Assembly (NCBI GenBank): GCA_022575985.1
Contig: JAKSXM010000285.1
Coordinates: 1-64,000 of the forward strand
Reading direction: 5' to 3'
DNA from: Anagrus nilaparvatae
Lineage: Eukaryota > Arthropoda > Insecta > Hymenoptera > Mymaridae
DNA: 64,000 nucleotides
Each line of letters starts with the position of its first letter. Within the stretch, counting starts at the first letter, position 1. This document shows, one piece after another, positions 37,621 through 49,411 of this stretch. Position numbers and translations under genes: made by a program. The notes beneath the pieces were generated by a model. It searched no databases, was not told where the DNA came from, and worked only from the letters and a program-made list of their open reading frames with translations.

Positions 37621-38460
37621 ATACTAAGGATTTTATATGTATATATTATGATGATGTGTTAGACGATTTATATTTAATGGGCTATGACATCCCATGTGAA
37701 TTATCTATAGATTCCATCGGTTTTTCATATGTTTACGCAATGTCAATATAGCTTATAAACCTAGATTTTAATTTTACTGGAAAAATAAACTTTTTTTTTC
37801 TGTCAATGATTTGTGATTTCTGTTATCGTGTCTGACAGAAAATTGAATTATTTATTTAAAAATTCATGATTTTATAGTAGGGTTTAATATAATTGAGTCT
37901 GCTATGGGTTGGCTTATAAGGTATACCTAATTTGGAAAGTATTCCTAAATTTTCTTAATTTTTGGATTGCTGGTAAATTTTGAATAAATTTGCCCATAAA
38001 CCAGCTCAAAATTTGCGTTTATAACATAAATCTTTCAGCAACCAAAGTAAATCTGAATATCATATTAAGGTACAAAATTTTTCATCCATCAAAATTTTAC
38101 TTTTAATACCCAAGTGTAATCACGAACAATATTTTAATTAAACTGTAACTAATTACAAATAAATTAAAATCAGTGACAAAAATAAACATATTATTAAATT
38201 GAAAACATATTGAGTAAATGATAAATGAAAATGAAGTCTTGTGTAATCGTGTAACCAGCAAGGAAAAGGCTATCGCATACCAAAGCAGCCGAAAGGGATG
38301 CGGGAAGCCAAGAACAGGATAAAACTATATAATTCTATAAGAGCACATACCTAACTTGTGTAAGCTCAATAGGGAATTTTCCTAAATTAAGAAAGAGAGA
38401 TAGTTTAATGTTTCCAGGAGTTAAATGTACAAGAGAAAGATAGTCAGAGAGACCGGATAC

Positions 38461-38474
38461 GTTGTCATGGCGAC
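38461..38474. promoter_or_regulatory. X-box (RFX-type) motif
   Basis: GTTGTCATGGCGAC matches the RFX consensus RYYNYYATRRNRAC at every constrained position. It sits in a small GC-richer island. RFX sites typically lie just upstream of ciliary or sensory-neuron genes. No such gene is visible beside it, so it could be chance or belong to a distant promoter. Confidence 0.3.
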
Positions 38475-40396
38475 ACATCGATCAGTGCTTTGCTTTATAC
38501 TACTCTACAACTTTCTCTACATACATTTATATCGTTGGATTTAACACAAATAGAGAAATTTACTCACCTTTGACAATGAGAACTGAAATATCTAGAGATG
38601 AGATTTAGAGAGTGTGCACTTAGCTTTACTACTTGCTTTGCTTTTACGATGTTTGTTTTACAGTTAATTAATACTTATTTACACGTCAGAATTTATCAAC
38701 TTGGTAAATCAAATACAGAGGAACTTTTTAATTACAAGTTTTAATTTATTAATAAAAAAATAATTTTAAGAGCCAGAAAATAGTGTAGATGAATGTATCA
38801 CTGATTGTCGCTTATTCCTCTTTATGCGCGATCCCTCCTTTATGTGTATAATACACGATAGGTACTCGTCTGACCATATCAAACACTTTTTCTACTTGCT
38901 GAATATATTTTAATTCTTTGATTATGTACACTGAGAGATAGAAAAAAAAACTTTCTTTTCAATTAATGACATTTTTATTCAATGCATTTTAAACACATAA
39001 TATGAATTTTTTAAATTTAAATATAGGTATAAAATTATATATGAGGCATTCTACGATAACAGGTCAATAATTAAAAATTAAATTTTTTATTTTTTTTAAA
39101 GCAGAGATAAATTAAATTCAAAATTAAAAAATTTAAGGTTATTAAAAAGACTGAAATTTAATATGGCAAATAATTTGTTATTTTTGCAGAAAATTAAAGG
39201 AAAACCTTTTTTTCAACTTTAATATAAATTAAATCGGTTTAGCAGTTAAATATTTTTCATCAATTTTATAATTTAAGGTTTACTCATTTTTTTAATATGC
39301 ATGATACATACATGACCATACAAATTAGAAGTATTAAAAAATGAAATAATAGAAAAAGGTTACCAAAAAGGTTGCGAAAAATTCGGTTACCGCTACCGGT
39401 AATAATCGGCAGTCAGAATTTGTTTTCTTTTAAATAGTTTTCCCATTTTATACCCCTTCACTAAATGGGACATATTTGATCCTCCCTCGATTTTCAGATT
39501 CCCCAAATAACCTTACTTATAAACATGTTACATGTTAATAAAACCCCAAAATACTAAGCAAGATCAAGAGGTAATGTTTGGTTATTTGAAATGAAACAAA
39601 ATTTTGGAATGAACCAATTAACATGAAATGATCCATAGACATATTATTCAGAAAAGCTTATGTTATCTGTCTTTCTCGTTGACTTATTCTTCCATTCTTT
39701 TTTTATTTTTATTTTTTTCAACTCACTCAACGATAATGATAGCAATCAGACCCTTAGAAAGAATTTCAGGAAATTCTCTCGCCTTTTTGTCGGCTCTGTA
39801 TACACACACACATATATATAGTTTTATAAAAAAGTCTATAAAGCCACAAACAACTTTTTCCTTTTCTATCTTTGATTTTATGTATAGACAATTTTGGTTT
39901 TTTCTTGCCATTAAAAAATTTTATATAATTTTTGTTATTTTTTTAGAATAACTTTATTGTTTTAAATAGGCTTTTATTCATCTGGACAAAGCAATAGTAC
40001 CCAAAGTATAACTAGAAAGTTTCGATAAAAGTAAATCTCTAGCGTTATTACCCATCTAAAGAAACCTAAGGTGCTAAAGGTGCTGCCCGATGCTATATTT
40101 TTTGCTCTGGTAGTTACAATGAGTACAGAAAATATTGCACCAAGTTTTATACATAAATATCAAACTCGAGTGCAGGCAGGCCAGCGCTGTTAAATACAAA
40201 AAGAGAATAAATTTTAATTCTCATTTTTTTCTAATTAACCTATTGTCAAAAGTTTTAAGCCCCTACTTTATTAAAAATGGGAATAAATAACCATATATTA
40301 TTTTTTCACCTAAATCTGGGATAATGAAACATAAACTAAGATGCATTTATATTTTGAAATAAAAAAAAAAACCCTTTCTCCTATAGGCAGTATACT

Positions 40397-40700
40397 TAAA
40401 CTGGAAAAAAATTTCGGTTGCTCCTACCGGAATTCCGTTTATGAGAGATGAAATTTTTTTTCGTTTAAATAATTGCAAACGGCTTGTAACATAAAAAAAA
40501 GTTTTAAGAAATGAGTTTTTCTTATTTAAAATGAGAGTACCGTGATATAATGGGACTTTTCGTACAAAAAATAAATGATTCTTTTGAACTTTTCGTGACG
40601 TTTTATGTTATTTGCAACCATTTAAAAGAAAAAAAAAATTGTCTGCTTCAAGCAGAATTCCGATAGTTACAACCTAAAATCCGGTAGTGGTTTCAGTGTA
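40397..40700. mobile_element. Hairpin-unit MITE, diverged copy
   Basis: The body is about 40399-40698, flanked by TA on both sides. The right end is TTTCAGTG; the left, AACTGGAAAAAAATTTCGG, is diverged. The arm core ttgcaaacggcttgtaac / gttatttgcaacca marks it as the same family as 28407-28850. The 21-bp units have largely decayed. Confidence 0.6.
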
Positions 40701-41689
40701 AACGAATTTTCTGCGAATAAAATGTTAATTAAAAATAACTAGTCTTAAATAATGTAATTGCTATCAAAAAATTAAAATTGAATTTTTACGTAAAATTTTT
40801 CTAGAAATAGATAATTATTCTAGTAACTATAAATTTAACAGATAATTCAAGATCATTGAAGTCGAAAAATCTTATTTAATTCATCATGACAACAATATAA
40901 ATACATATATATTTATGAATAAGAAATAAAAAATGCAGAAAAAAGTCATAAATTGCCTTTAGTGTATAGTGCGTGATCTGTTGAACGTCGACAATATTGA
41001 CATCGTGCCAAGTAAAATTCAAAAAGGGAGAGAAATTTTTTTTTCAACTCCCCTTTATTATGTATTAGTATATTTTTCTTATATTTAAGTAGTATAGGCA
41101 CGCTTATACATAATACTCGTGCAAAAGTCACTCCTTCATTGACGCAACATTAAGCACACATACACACACACTCAGGCACGATAACGCATGATTAACCGGC
41201 TAATGACTATACTCTCTGATTTCTTTTATTTTTTATTATTACTATTTTCTTCTAGAGGGTTTTCTCAAAATTATAGTATGTCTAGTCATCTATTAAACAT
41301 TTATTTATTTGCCTGCTTTTTATACGTAATCTTGTCTTCGGTCAAAAAAAGTCATATTTCGTTATTTTAGTACACATGTATATAAAAAAAAGAGGGTTTG
41401 GCAATTTTCTTGATCGTAATATGATTGCTTTTATACACTATTTTATTGGGGTTGATTGATGAACTGTAGATTTTTATTGTATGTTATTTATAGTAGACAT
41501 AATTTTTAATGCATGTTATTTCAAAAAGGGTCTTTTTAAATACTTTAAAAAATTTTTAACTATCACAATGGAAATAATTATAGACTTCAGATTTATGAAC
41601 TGTTTAATTCAATTAAATTTTTTTTTTTATTTTTACTTTGATTATTGTTTATGTTTTTTCAGCAACATTTTTGTGGGCTTGGTTCTAGT

Positions 41690-41785
41690 CAAATTTTGAT
41701 GGGTCAAATTTTAATTTTTGATTTTTTGGCATATAAGCACGTTTTGGTACCTCAGGAAGCTAGAAAACCGGTTTTTAAAAAAAGT

Positions 41786-41857
<72 letters not shown>

Positions 41858-42077
41858 ATGTATGTATGTCGGTAACTAGCGATATTTCACAACCATTGTG
41901 GTATTAAGACCTAATTTTTTTTTCAAAAATTTTTGTATCAAGAAATCTCAAACTACTTTTTTTTGGTTCCTCAAAGAGGAACCATTGTGTTGGGTCAAAA
42001 TTCGATTTTCTATTTTTTGGCATATAAGCACGTTTTGGGACCTCAGGAAGCTAAAAAACCGGTTTTTAAAAAAAGTC

Positions 42078-42123
<46 letters not shown>

Positions 42124-42200
42124 TATGTAATCGGTGATATTTCACAAATATTATGGAATTAAGACCTAATTTTTTTTTCAAAAATTTTTTCACCAAAAAA
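41690..42200. repeat. Two tandem TG-microsatellite repeat elements
   Basis: Copies at about 41690-41960 and 41965-42200 each hold the phrase order described for 28890-29240. The first carries (GT)n then (ATGT)n at about 41790-41868, the second (GT)n at about 42080-42122. Open frames through the runs (Cys-Val repeats) are not proteins. Confidence 0.8.
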
Positions 42201-42763
42201 GCTCGAGGTACTTTTTTTTTTTTTTTGATTTGGATGTAATACCTCATTTATTTCCATGAAACTACTTATATTTGAAAGTATGGTTTTTACATGATATCTC
42301 GAATCGGATACTTAATTTTCTGAAAATTTTTTTTCTATAATTTTTTTCACAAAAAAGTACAAAAAATACTGATTTTTTTTTTCTTTTTGGACGTAGTACC
42401 TAATTTATTTCTATGGAAGTACTAGTTTTAAGAACCTTGTTTATTGTTATTTTTTGGATCTGATACTTAATTTTTTCAAAATTTTTTTTGTCAAAATGAA
42501 AAAAATAGAAAAATAAAAAAAAATGCAATATTTTTTTTTTTTTTGGTGTAATACCTCATTTAATTCTATGAAAGTACTAATATCTGAAAATATTGTAACT
42601 AGTGATATTTCAAAACTATTATCGAATTAAGACCTAATTTTTTTTTCAAACATTTTTTTATCAAAAAATCTCAAACCCCCCTTTTTTTTTTTTAATTTGG
42701 ATGTAATACCTCATTTATTTCCATGAAAGTACTTATATTTGAAAGTATAGTTTCTTAGCGATA
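42190..42763. repeat. Tandem repeat, about 156-bp unit, four copies
   Basis: The phrase gtaatacctcatttatttcc or close variants recurs at about 42235, 42391, 42545 and 42701, spaced about 155 bp. Units continue with tgaaagtacttatatttga, a tttttactcgatatct-like part and gatacttaattttttgaaaa. The same unit makes up much of 54180-55000, 58560-58770 and 63080-63560. Confidence 0.8.
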
Positions 42764-43200
42764 AAATCTTTTGTTTCTATTTTTACTGGTTTTGTCCAAT
42801 CTTATATATTTAGCATTGGTAGCCCATTTGAGCTTAAAGGGTTTGAAATATTTAAAATTATCTTTAATAAATAAATAGTCAGGGAAAAACCACTCGAAAA
42901 AATGCTAAAACTTTTTGTTTTTTGATAAACGAGTTATCGTTAATTAAAGATTTTGCAATAATTCTCCTACAATCTCAATTACACGTTACTTGAAGCACAA
43001 TAACGTAAAAATTTGATAAGTCAGTGAATTTTCATCTTCAGACGAAACGATTTCGCATTTTTTTAAGCAGTTTTTTCCTATCTATTTATTTATTAAAGAT
43101 AATTTTAAATATTTCAAACTCTTTAGGCTCAAATGGGGTACTAATGCAAATATATAAGATTGGACAAAGCCAGTAAAAATAGAAACTGAAGATTTTATGG
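42764..43200. mobile_element. Foldback element, about 150-bp arms
   Basis: The left arm (tctatttttactggttttgt..., on to ataaataaatag) and right arm (ctatttatttattaaag..., on to gccagtaaaaatagaaact) are reverse complements across a short centre. The centre carries gataaacgagttatcgttaa, a phrase shared with the inverted repeats at 31902-32146 and 50000-50460. No TSD is clear. Confidence 0.7.
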
Positions 43201-44289
43201 CAACGGAAAACCCCAGATAAAAAAACTATAGTGCTTTCAACGAAATCTCGAGGAAAAAATATATAAGTAATTCTTGCAAATATTATTCAGAAAATTTTTT
43301 CTTGAAGACTGCAAAACTTTTAAAAATTGGTCCCCTCATAACTGATACCCTAAAAAACTTAAAAAATGAATTTTTCTCCTGCAAAGCATATTAAAATATT
43401 AAAATAAATAGGGAGTTCGAATTCTACTAGAATTATAAATTACTAGGGAATACGTCTTTTAGTCCAGTTTATAACATCATTTAAATCTGCTAGAAAAATC
43501 CTAAGGGTAGCGATCTTATTCAACAAGAAAAAAATAAGACTAAAACACACAAAACTCAACACGCATTATTTTTTAACACTATTTTTTCCACACCATTTAA
43601 ATCCAACACAAATTTTTTTGACACGTATTATTCGACACAATAATTTTTTATGCAAATCGTGTAAAAACTAATTAAATTTTAGTTTTTTGTTTTGAATTTG
43701 TGTCAAATAAAATGAGCTGAAAATTTTGTGTTTAATTTAAATCGCGTGCAATAATTAGTGTAAAAAATATTGTGTGTTGAGTTTTGTATGTTTTAATTTA
43801 GGTGTTTAAAAGTGATGTGTTCAATTTTTTTTTGTGTCGAGTAAGATCGCTACCATCGCAAGTCTATGAATTTTTAAAAAAACCAATATTTAACTGTTCT
43901 AAGACGCTAAAAATTAAAAGAAAAATTATTTTTAACAGAAAAATAATACTTTAAAATATGTACAGTTAAAGTAAATAATAAAAAAATCTGTAAAAAAATT
44001 AGTAATAAACAAAATCCTTAAAAAACGAGACTGATTTGGTTATTTTAAAAATGATCCAAAATTGGTTAATTTAGGTTTGGAGTTGTTTTCAGCTGTTTTC
44101 GGTAATTTCTAAAGCTAGTAATTAATGAAATATATTTTATTTAACTTTTTATTATTACCTTTCAATAATAATTCCACTTAAAAAAGTTTTAAAAGCTAAA
44201 TATCTAATCTTTATTTTTAAAAAGATTTTTTTAACTTTTGAGCTTTAAAATTCAGTTTTATGAAGTTTTGAGTTCAAAAAAATAATTTT
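43201..44289. repeat. Fragment related to the core of the 60472-63047 foldback, hosting a MITE
   Basis: About 43330-43497 and 43863-43910 match, inverted and in order, the central part of the 60472-63047 palindrome (for example the phrase tctgctagaaaaatcc and the one with tatgaatttttaaaaa). The match is interrupted by the MITE 43506-43854. 43911-44289 is AT-rich with no gene. Confidence 0.6.
43498..43862. mobile_element. MITE with GGTAGCGATCTTA ends, nested
   Basis: The body is 43506-43854. Ends are GGTAGCGATCTTA and its complement, with further pairing (aaaactcaacac and its complement). Flanks are ATCCTAAG and ATCGCAAG, an 8-bp direct repeat with two mismatches. It interrupts sequence that is continuous near 61760-61800, so both insertion site and order of events are visible. 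Confidence 0.75.
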
Positions 44290-44577
44290 TTTAAGGTTTA
44301 TTTTTACGTTTCAAGCCATTTGCAATGGTTTAAACAAAAAAAAAAAAATCCGCTAGCGTCAAGCGGAATTCCGCTTGCGGCAAGCGGATTTCCGCTAGCG
44401 GCAAATGGAATTCCGCTAGCGGCAAGCGGAAATCCGCTTGCGGTAAGCGGAAATCCGCTTGCGGCAAACGGAATTCCACTTGCGGCAAGTGGAAAAATCC
44501 GCTTGCGGCAAGCGGAAAAATTCCGCTAGCGGCAAGCGGAATTCCGCTTGCCGCAAGCGGATTTTTTTTTCAGTGTA
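44290..44577. mobile_element. Hairpin-unit MITE, right half, inserted in a coding exon
   Basis: The right end CAGTG (44571-44575) is followed by TA. About eight tandem 21-nt palindromic units (TTCCGCTTGCGGCAAGCGGAA type) precede it, then the family core cgtttcaagccatttgcaat at about 44309-44328. The other half and its CACTG end are missing. The unit length (7 codons) keeps frames open on both strands, so the neighbouring gene reads through it. Confidence 0.75.
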
Positions 44578-45753
44578 GTCATATTTATCTACAATAGTAA
44601 ATTCCTGGTTTTTCACTAATAAGCCTTTTTCTTTCATTAAAAGATTATAATTTATGGAATCAATATATTTCTTAGTTTGCAATCTTAAGTCTGCGTTGGA
44701 TAGAGAAATTGAATTACTAATATCTGGATCAGTTGATTTGTCACTTTTGCTAGGTTCTTTCGAAGATTTAGTAGGTACTGCTAAATCAGGTACTGCTTGA
44801 TGCTCTTCATCAACATCTTCTGTATTCAGGGACTTATGCGGTTCTTGTTTTTTGGTACTTACTGGCTTCTCTGACTTTTTAGAACTACTGTTATTTTCAT
44901 TTGGTTCAGAAATTGTTTTAGCATTTGATGGGGTTTTGGTTTGTTCTTTTGGTTTGTCTGTTTCACTAATAATACTGTCAGTACCAGATGAACCCGATGA
45001 ATCATTGTTTTTTTTATCACTTTCTTCTTCTGCTGATCTATATGGGGCAGATGTAAATTGTTTGTTAGATGGTCCAGTTGATTTATTTATTTCAGTAGTT
45101 ACTGGCCCTTCCGTCTCCTTATCAGAGTTTTTAGCATTTTTTATTTCTTCTTGTTCAGCTAATGTTTTGGAATTTTTCGGTAGAGCCTTATTATCAGTAA
45201 CTGAATCTTGAGTAGAGTGAACATCCAACAGCGAGTTAAATTTCTGCAAATTATTTTCAAAAAACCCTTTCGCTATATTTCTTACCCTGGAGAATAATTT
45301 AGACCATTTATTATTCTTTATAAATTTGTTATAATTTTCTCTTGCATGGTGTATTCTTGGATTCTCATTGTTGTTATTTTTATCTTCCGTACGATTTCTG
45401 GACATCTGTAAATTTATTTAAAATATTGGATATTTTAGAATATAAATGATTAGAAAAAAAAAAGTTAATAAATATGATAGTTTGGAAAAAAAAAATCCAC
45501 AAACACTGTTTTTTCGTACCGAAGTGGAGAGATCGAAAAATTTAGAATCAGTGTACCAAAAAAATTAATTTGAATAGGTTTGCTCAAAATAAGTTTGAAA
45601 AAATTGCATGACTCTAAAATATAGAGCTTCTAGACTAACTATATAAATAAAATTTCAACTTACCGCAGATTCTCTTTTAATCCGAAAAATATTCTCTCCA
45701 TAAACTGCATAAATAAAAAATGTACTAAAAACAATGTATATCGTCAATTTCAT
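44416..45753 (-). CDS. Secreted, disordered protein; two exons; MITE-derived C-terminus
   Basis: I do not recognise this gene. Exon 1 (45753-45664) starts at an ATG giving MKLTIYIVFSTFFIYAVYG, a clear signal peptide, then ENIFRIKRESA with a dibasic site, and ends in phase 0 at GTAAGT. Exon 2 starts at 45405 after TTTACAG, in frame. Its first 276 codons are hydrophilic: a basic, amphipathic-looking stretch (NKWSKLFSRVRNIAKGFFEN), then about 190 residues rich in Ser, Lys, Glu, Asp, Asn and Pro, then a more ordered end (KKYIDSINYNLLMKEKG). From 44577 to the stop at 44416 the codons come from the inserted MITE (RLRQAEFRLPLAEF-type repeats). The original C-terminus is thus probably lost or spliced elsewhere. 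An upstream in-frame ATG (45837) would bury the signal, so 45753 is preferred. A TTTATAAG box lies at about 45890-45883. Possibly a salivary, venom or cuticle-type secreted product; unproven. Confidence 0.6.
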
Positions 45754-45839
45754 ATTTAATTTTATATTTTTTTCTATTGAATTAAATTTATAAAAATATA
45801 ATTTAAAATTAAAAATACTTTTTCTTTTTATTTTCAAAC

Positions 45840-46051
45840 AGAAATGATTTATTAATAAAATTACTAGAATGAAAAAAATTGGCTTATAAATGTTTTTAAA
45901 ATTTTATTAATTCAAAAGAAGCACGAAAATATTGATATTTGATTATATTTTATGTGCTGTATCAGCAATTCAAATTTATGAAATAATAACCCATGTAGAA
46001 ATGAAATCCGTAAAACTTACTTGGGGGTCCGGGACTTATCCGCCAAACGGA
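45840..46051. other. Promoter side of the secreted-protein gene
   Basis: Contains TTTATAAG on the minus strand (about 45890-45883), some 130 bp before the chosen ATG. No other feature. Confidence 0.3.
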
Positions 46052-47973
46052 TAATAAACTGATCAGTATGTCACGCTTTTTTTCATCAGTAACTGATTAC
46101 GCATGCGCATAAGTGGTTACAAAATTTTTTTATTTTAGTTTTGTTTTTATAAGGTTATGAATTTTGCTTTAAAAAAATACCGACAAAACGAGAAAATGTG
46201 TATGTTAAAACCCGATATTATGTATTTTCTCGTTTAAAAACGAGATTTTTAATAAATATCTCGTTTATAATACCTCTATTTTTAATAACCTCGTGTGCTT
46301 TTATATATTATGTTTAGCAGAGAATATATGTGTATTTACTGCTCCTGTTAGATTATTTATTAAATTTTTTGTTAACCTTAAATAAATTAAATTATATTTT
46401 ATAAAATATAATATTTCATTTAATAAATTATGTTAAAAAAAAGAGGCACAACTAAAATATGTATAAAATTGCAGTTGGAGTTATATATTATACTGTGAGA
46501 AATAGTTTCAAAAATAACAAGTTTCCAGGATAATAATAAAATAAAGTAAATAAAAAATGTATCAACAAAAATTATTTTATGAACAAATTAAACATTATTG
46601 AATGTCAAATCACCAAATTTTTTTAAACAACATTTATTCAATTGATATTCTTATAGATTACCATTCATCGAACTCATATAGCGGTGGATGGTTATAATGA
46701 AAATATCAATTCAACTATCTAAACAGAATGTATTCTAATTTGGCACAATGATTAGTTTTCATATATTCTACAATATGTCATCATGATTTAGAATATATTA
46801 ACAGCAATTCTCTTTCTCATTTACTTACTCATGAATTCTAGAAGTTCTATTTTTTTAAGAATACTATATTATGAGTCTTGAATTTGACCTACTCAATAAA
46901 TTCATTATATCAAGATGAAATATTCTTTAGAGTATAAAAACTAATCACTCTACAAAATTAGAATACATTATGTCAACTCGTTGGCTTTACATTTTCAATG
47001 ATGCTCTCCAACGAAATAGTGGTTCGATGATGAGTATTCTAAACATGAGCTCATTATGATGATTTCAATTTTAATATTAGTCAGAGGATTTTTTCATTTG
47101 GCATGTTGGTTAGTTATTATACTCTAAAGAATATTTTATCTTGATATAATGAATTTATTGAGTAAGTCAAATTCAAGACTCATAATATATAGTATTCTTA
47201 AAAAAATAGAACTTCTAGAATTCATGAGTAAGTAAATGAGAAAGAGAATTGCTGTTAATATATTCTAAATCATGATGACATATTGTAGAATATATGAAAA
47301 CTAATCATTGTGCCAAATTAGAATACATTCTGTTTAGATAGTTGAATTGATATTTTCATTATAACCATCCACCGCTATATGAGTTCGATGAATGGTAATC
47401 TATAAGAATATCAATTGAATAAATGTTGTTTAAAGAAATTTGGTGATTTGACATTCAATAATGTTTAATTTGTTCATAAAATAATTTTTGTTGATACATT
47501 TTTGATTTACTTCATTTTATTATTATCCTGGAAACTTGTTATTTTTGAAACTATTTCTCACAGTATAATATATAACTCCAACTGCAATTTTATACATATT
47601 TTAGTTGTGCCTCTTTTTTCAACATTACCAGGGGATTTTCGAGGTTGAGAAAGGCGTTGATATTGATAAAAATTTTCAATTTTTCACCTTAATGTATTTT
47701 CTGATTTTCCAAGATGCTGGAAGGAAAAATATGAAAAAGGAAGTTTATACATTACCCGCAGGTTTTGGAGATTGAGAAAAATGTTTTCATGAATAAAAAA
47801 TTCGTTTTTTCATCCCAACATATTTTAATAAGATACTAATTATTTTCTAATTATAAAGCAAATTTCATAACCTTAAAAGGACAAAACTAAAATAAAAAAA
47901 TATTATAACCACTTGTGCGCATGCGTAATCAGTTACTGATGAAAAAAAGCGTGACATACTGATCAGTTTATTA
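46052..47973. mobile_element. Foldback with a second foldback nested inside
   Basis: The outer TIRs are about 46052-46165 and 47858-47973: TAATAAACTGATCAGTATGT with its complement, continuing through the palindrome-rich gcatgcgca region to tttagttttg. Immediately inside, the arms stop pairing until the inner element. No clear TSD: the flanks are ccaaacgga and cccgtaat. Confidence 0.75.
46437..47620. mobile_element. Inner near-perfect foldback, about 0.5-kb arms
   Basis: The arms, about 46441-46947 and 47108-47618, are near-identical reverse complements, starting AAGAGGCACAACTAAAATAT and ending with its complement. The roughly 160-nt loop is unique. It lies inside the outer element 46052-47973, off centre, consistent with later insertion. 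Non-coding. Confidence 0.85.
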
Positions 47974-49012
47974 CCCGTAATACGGATCCGTACGGATTAT
48001 AAAATTAGTTCTACGGATCCGTCCCGGATTTGAAACTTAGTTTCCTTGACAGCTGGGAATATAATGTAATAAATATTATATCTCAGTTTTATATGAAGAA
48101 CAGGTGATAATAATATTAAAATTTATCAATATTTTAATTTATATTTCTAAAATATTTCAACATTTTTCTTTTAATTTTGATTACACAACATTTAAATTGT
48201 CACGATTTAAATTTACATAATTGTGAGTGGCTAAATATTTTCATCAACTTTTTATCATCACTTTTCCATGTACTTGACTAAAAAAAGCCTTTAATGATCC
48301 TTAATCTTTGGAAGTCATTTCACTTGAGAGAAAATTTTGTGACAAAGTTGCTGATAATACCGACATACCGTGCAGTGCCAAATATCAATTTATCAAAGCC
48401 TAAATTTTTATTGTATAACTACGGATTAGAACAGGATGCGTCCTGGATTACACGGACAATAAATTTAGAGTAAACATTACCAATAAAGTTGGTAAAAATA
48501 TTCTGCATTTAATCAAAAATCTTTTTAAAAAAAAAGAAGACATAATCAGAAGAAATGAAACGTTTGCTTTATTTTGAATATTTAAATAAATTATTATATT
48601 TCCTAAATTAATTATTAATAATCAAAGGAGCTGTTTTATAAGAATATTCTATAGAACATTTAGACAAAAGTTTAAGAAAATTATTGAAATTTTTATTAGC
48701 CGTAATAAAAAAATAGAGAAAAACTACCCCTAATATACCCACGTAAAAGGATTAAGCTTAATCCTTTTACGTGGGTAAGTAAAATTACGAAAAACATAAG
48801 AAAAGACAAATTCTTTAAATTTTTTATTGTTGATTAACTTGTGAAAACTACCCCCCAAATTTAAAAAAATTAGAAAAAGCGGATATAATTTTTTTTTCAA
48901 CATGGAACATGTTAACAGGGAAGGGTCGAATGTGTCCGGTTTAAGATGGGGGGAAGAGTCAAATAGGACTTAGAATAATTAGAATAATACATGTTTAGGG
49001 ACTTAATCATGT
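47974..49012. other. Non-coding DNA with a perfect 42-bp palindrome
   Basis: No gene seen. 48000-48040 has short cggatccg-type motifs. The palindrome at 48736-48777 is listed separately. Confidence 0.45.
48736..48777. repeat. Perfect loopless 42-bp palindrome
   Basis: From TACCCACGTAAAAGGATTAAG to its exact complement, centred on AAGCTT with no spacer and no mismatch. It does not belong to any repeat family I see in the window. Such a cruciform-capable site is normally unstable in cloning and replication. Confidence 0.85.
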
Positions 49013-49411
49013 AGGGTGTTTCTTATTTCCTAAACTGGTCGTAGAGAAAATTACCGGCCTAAATATGGTACTTCAAGTCATAAAACTAAGGCCTAAAAAA
49101 AAAAATTATGCATACAGGATAATGTAGTATGCTGATATGCAAATTAAAATTGGTAAAAATTTGGAAAGAAGTTTTAAAAACGATTTAGAAAGGGTTGAGG
49201 GACAAAATATCCAAACCAAAATCCAAATCTAAAATATCCGTATGCATTAAATATCCAAACTTAAAATATCCGAATGCATTAAATATCCAAACTTAAAATA
49301 TCCGAATGCATTAAATATCCAAATTTAAAATATCAAAATGGATTCAAAATCTAAATTATATACCGGGTGGATACGCAATTGCCGCGGTTATTTACCTTGC
49401 TTTAAAATATA

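Larger units (their letters stand above)
37621..41690. other. Gene-poor AT-rich DNA
   Basis: No exon supported. It includes a GC-richer patch at 38405-38525 (see X-box), the MITE 40399-40698, and a short CA/TA run (39799-39820). Frames such as 39628-39951 are low-complexity chance readings. Confidence 0.4.

Noticed and set aside
38220..38345. Possible exon (GC-richer, with ag and gt at its edges)
   Set aside because: No consistent phase with other exons and no recognisable peptide; splice sites are weak.
39628..39951. 107-codon frame with hydrophobic start
   Set aside because: Phe/Leu/Ser-rich low complexity in AT-rich DNA, no cleavage site, and an equal-sized antisense frame.
41645..42247. 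Frames rich in Cys-Val or Thr-His repeats
   Set aside because: Translations of (GT)n microsatellites in TG-repeat elements.
44320..44529. Heptad-repeat frame (PLAASG type) on the plus strand
   Set aside because: It is a by-product of the 21-nt palindromic MITE units, which are open on both strands; no start context or promoter.
44852..45211. 119-codon plus-strand frame
   Set aside because: Antisense shadow of the Ser/Lys-rich exon of the secreted-protein gene.
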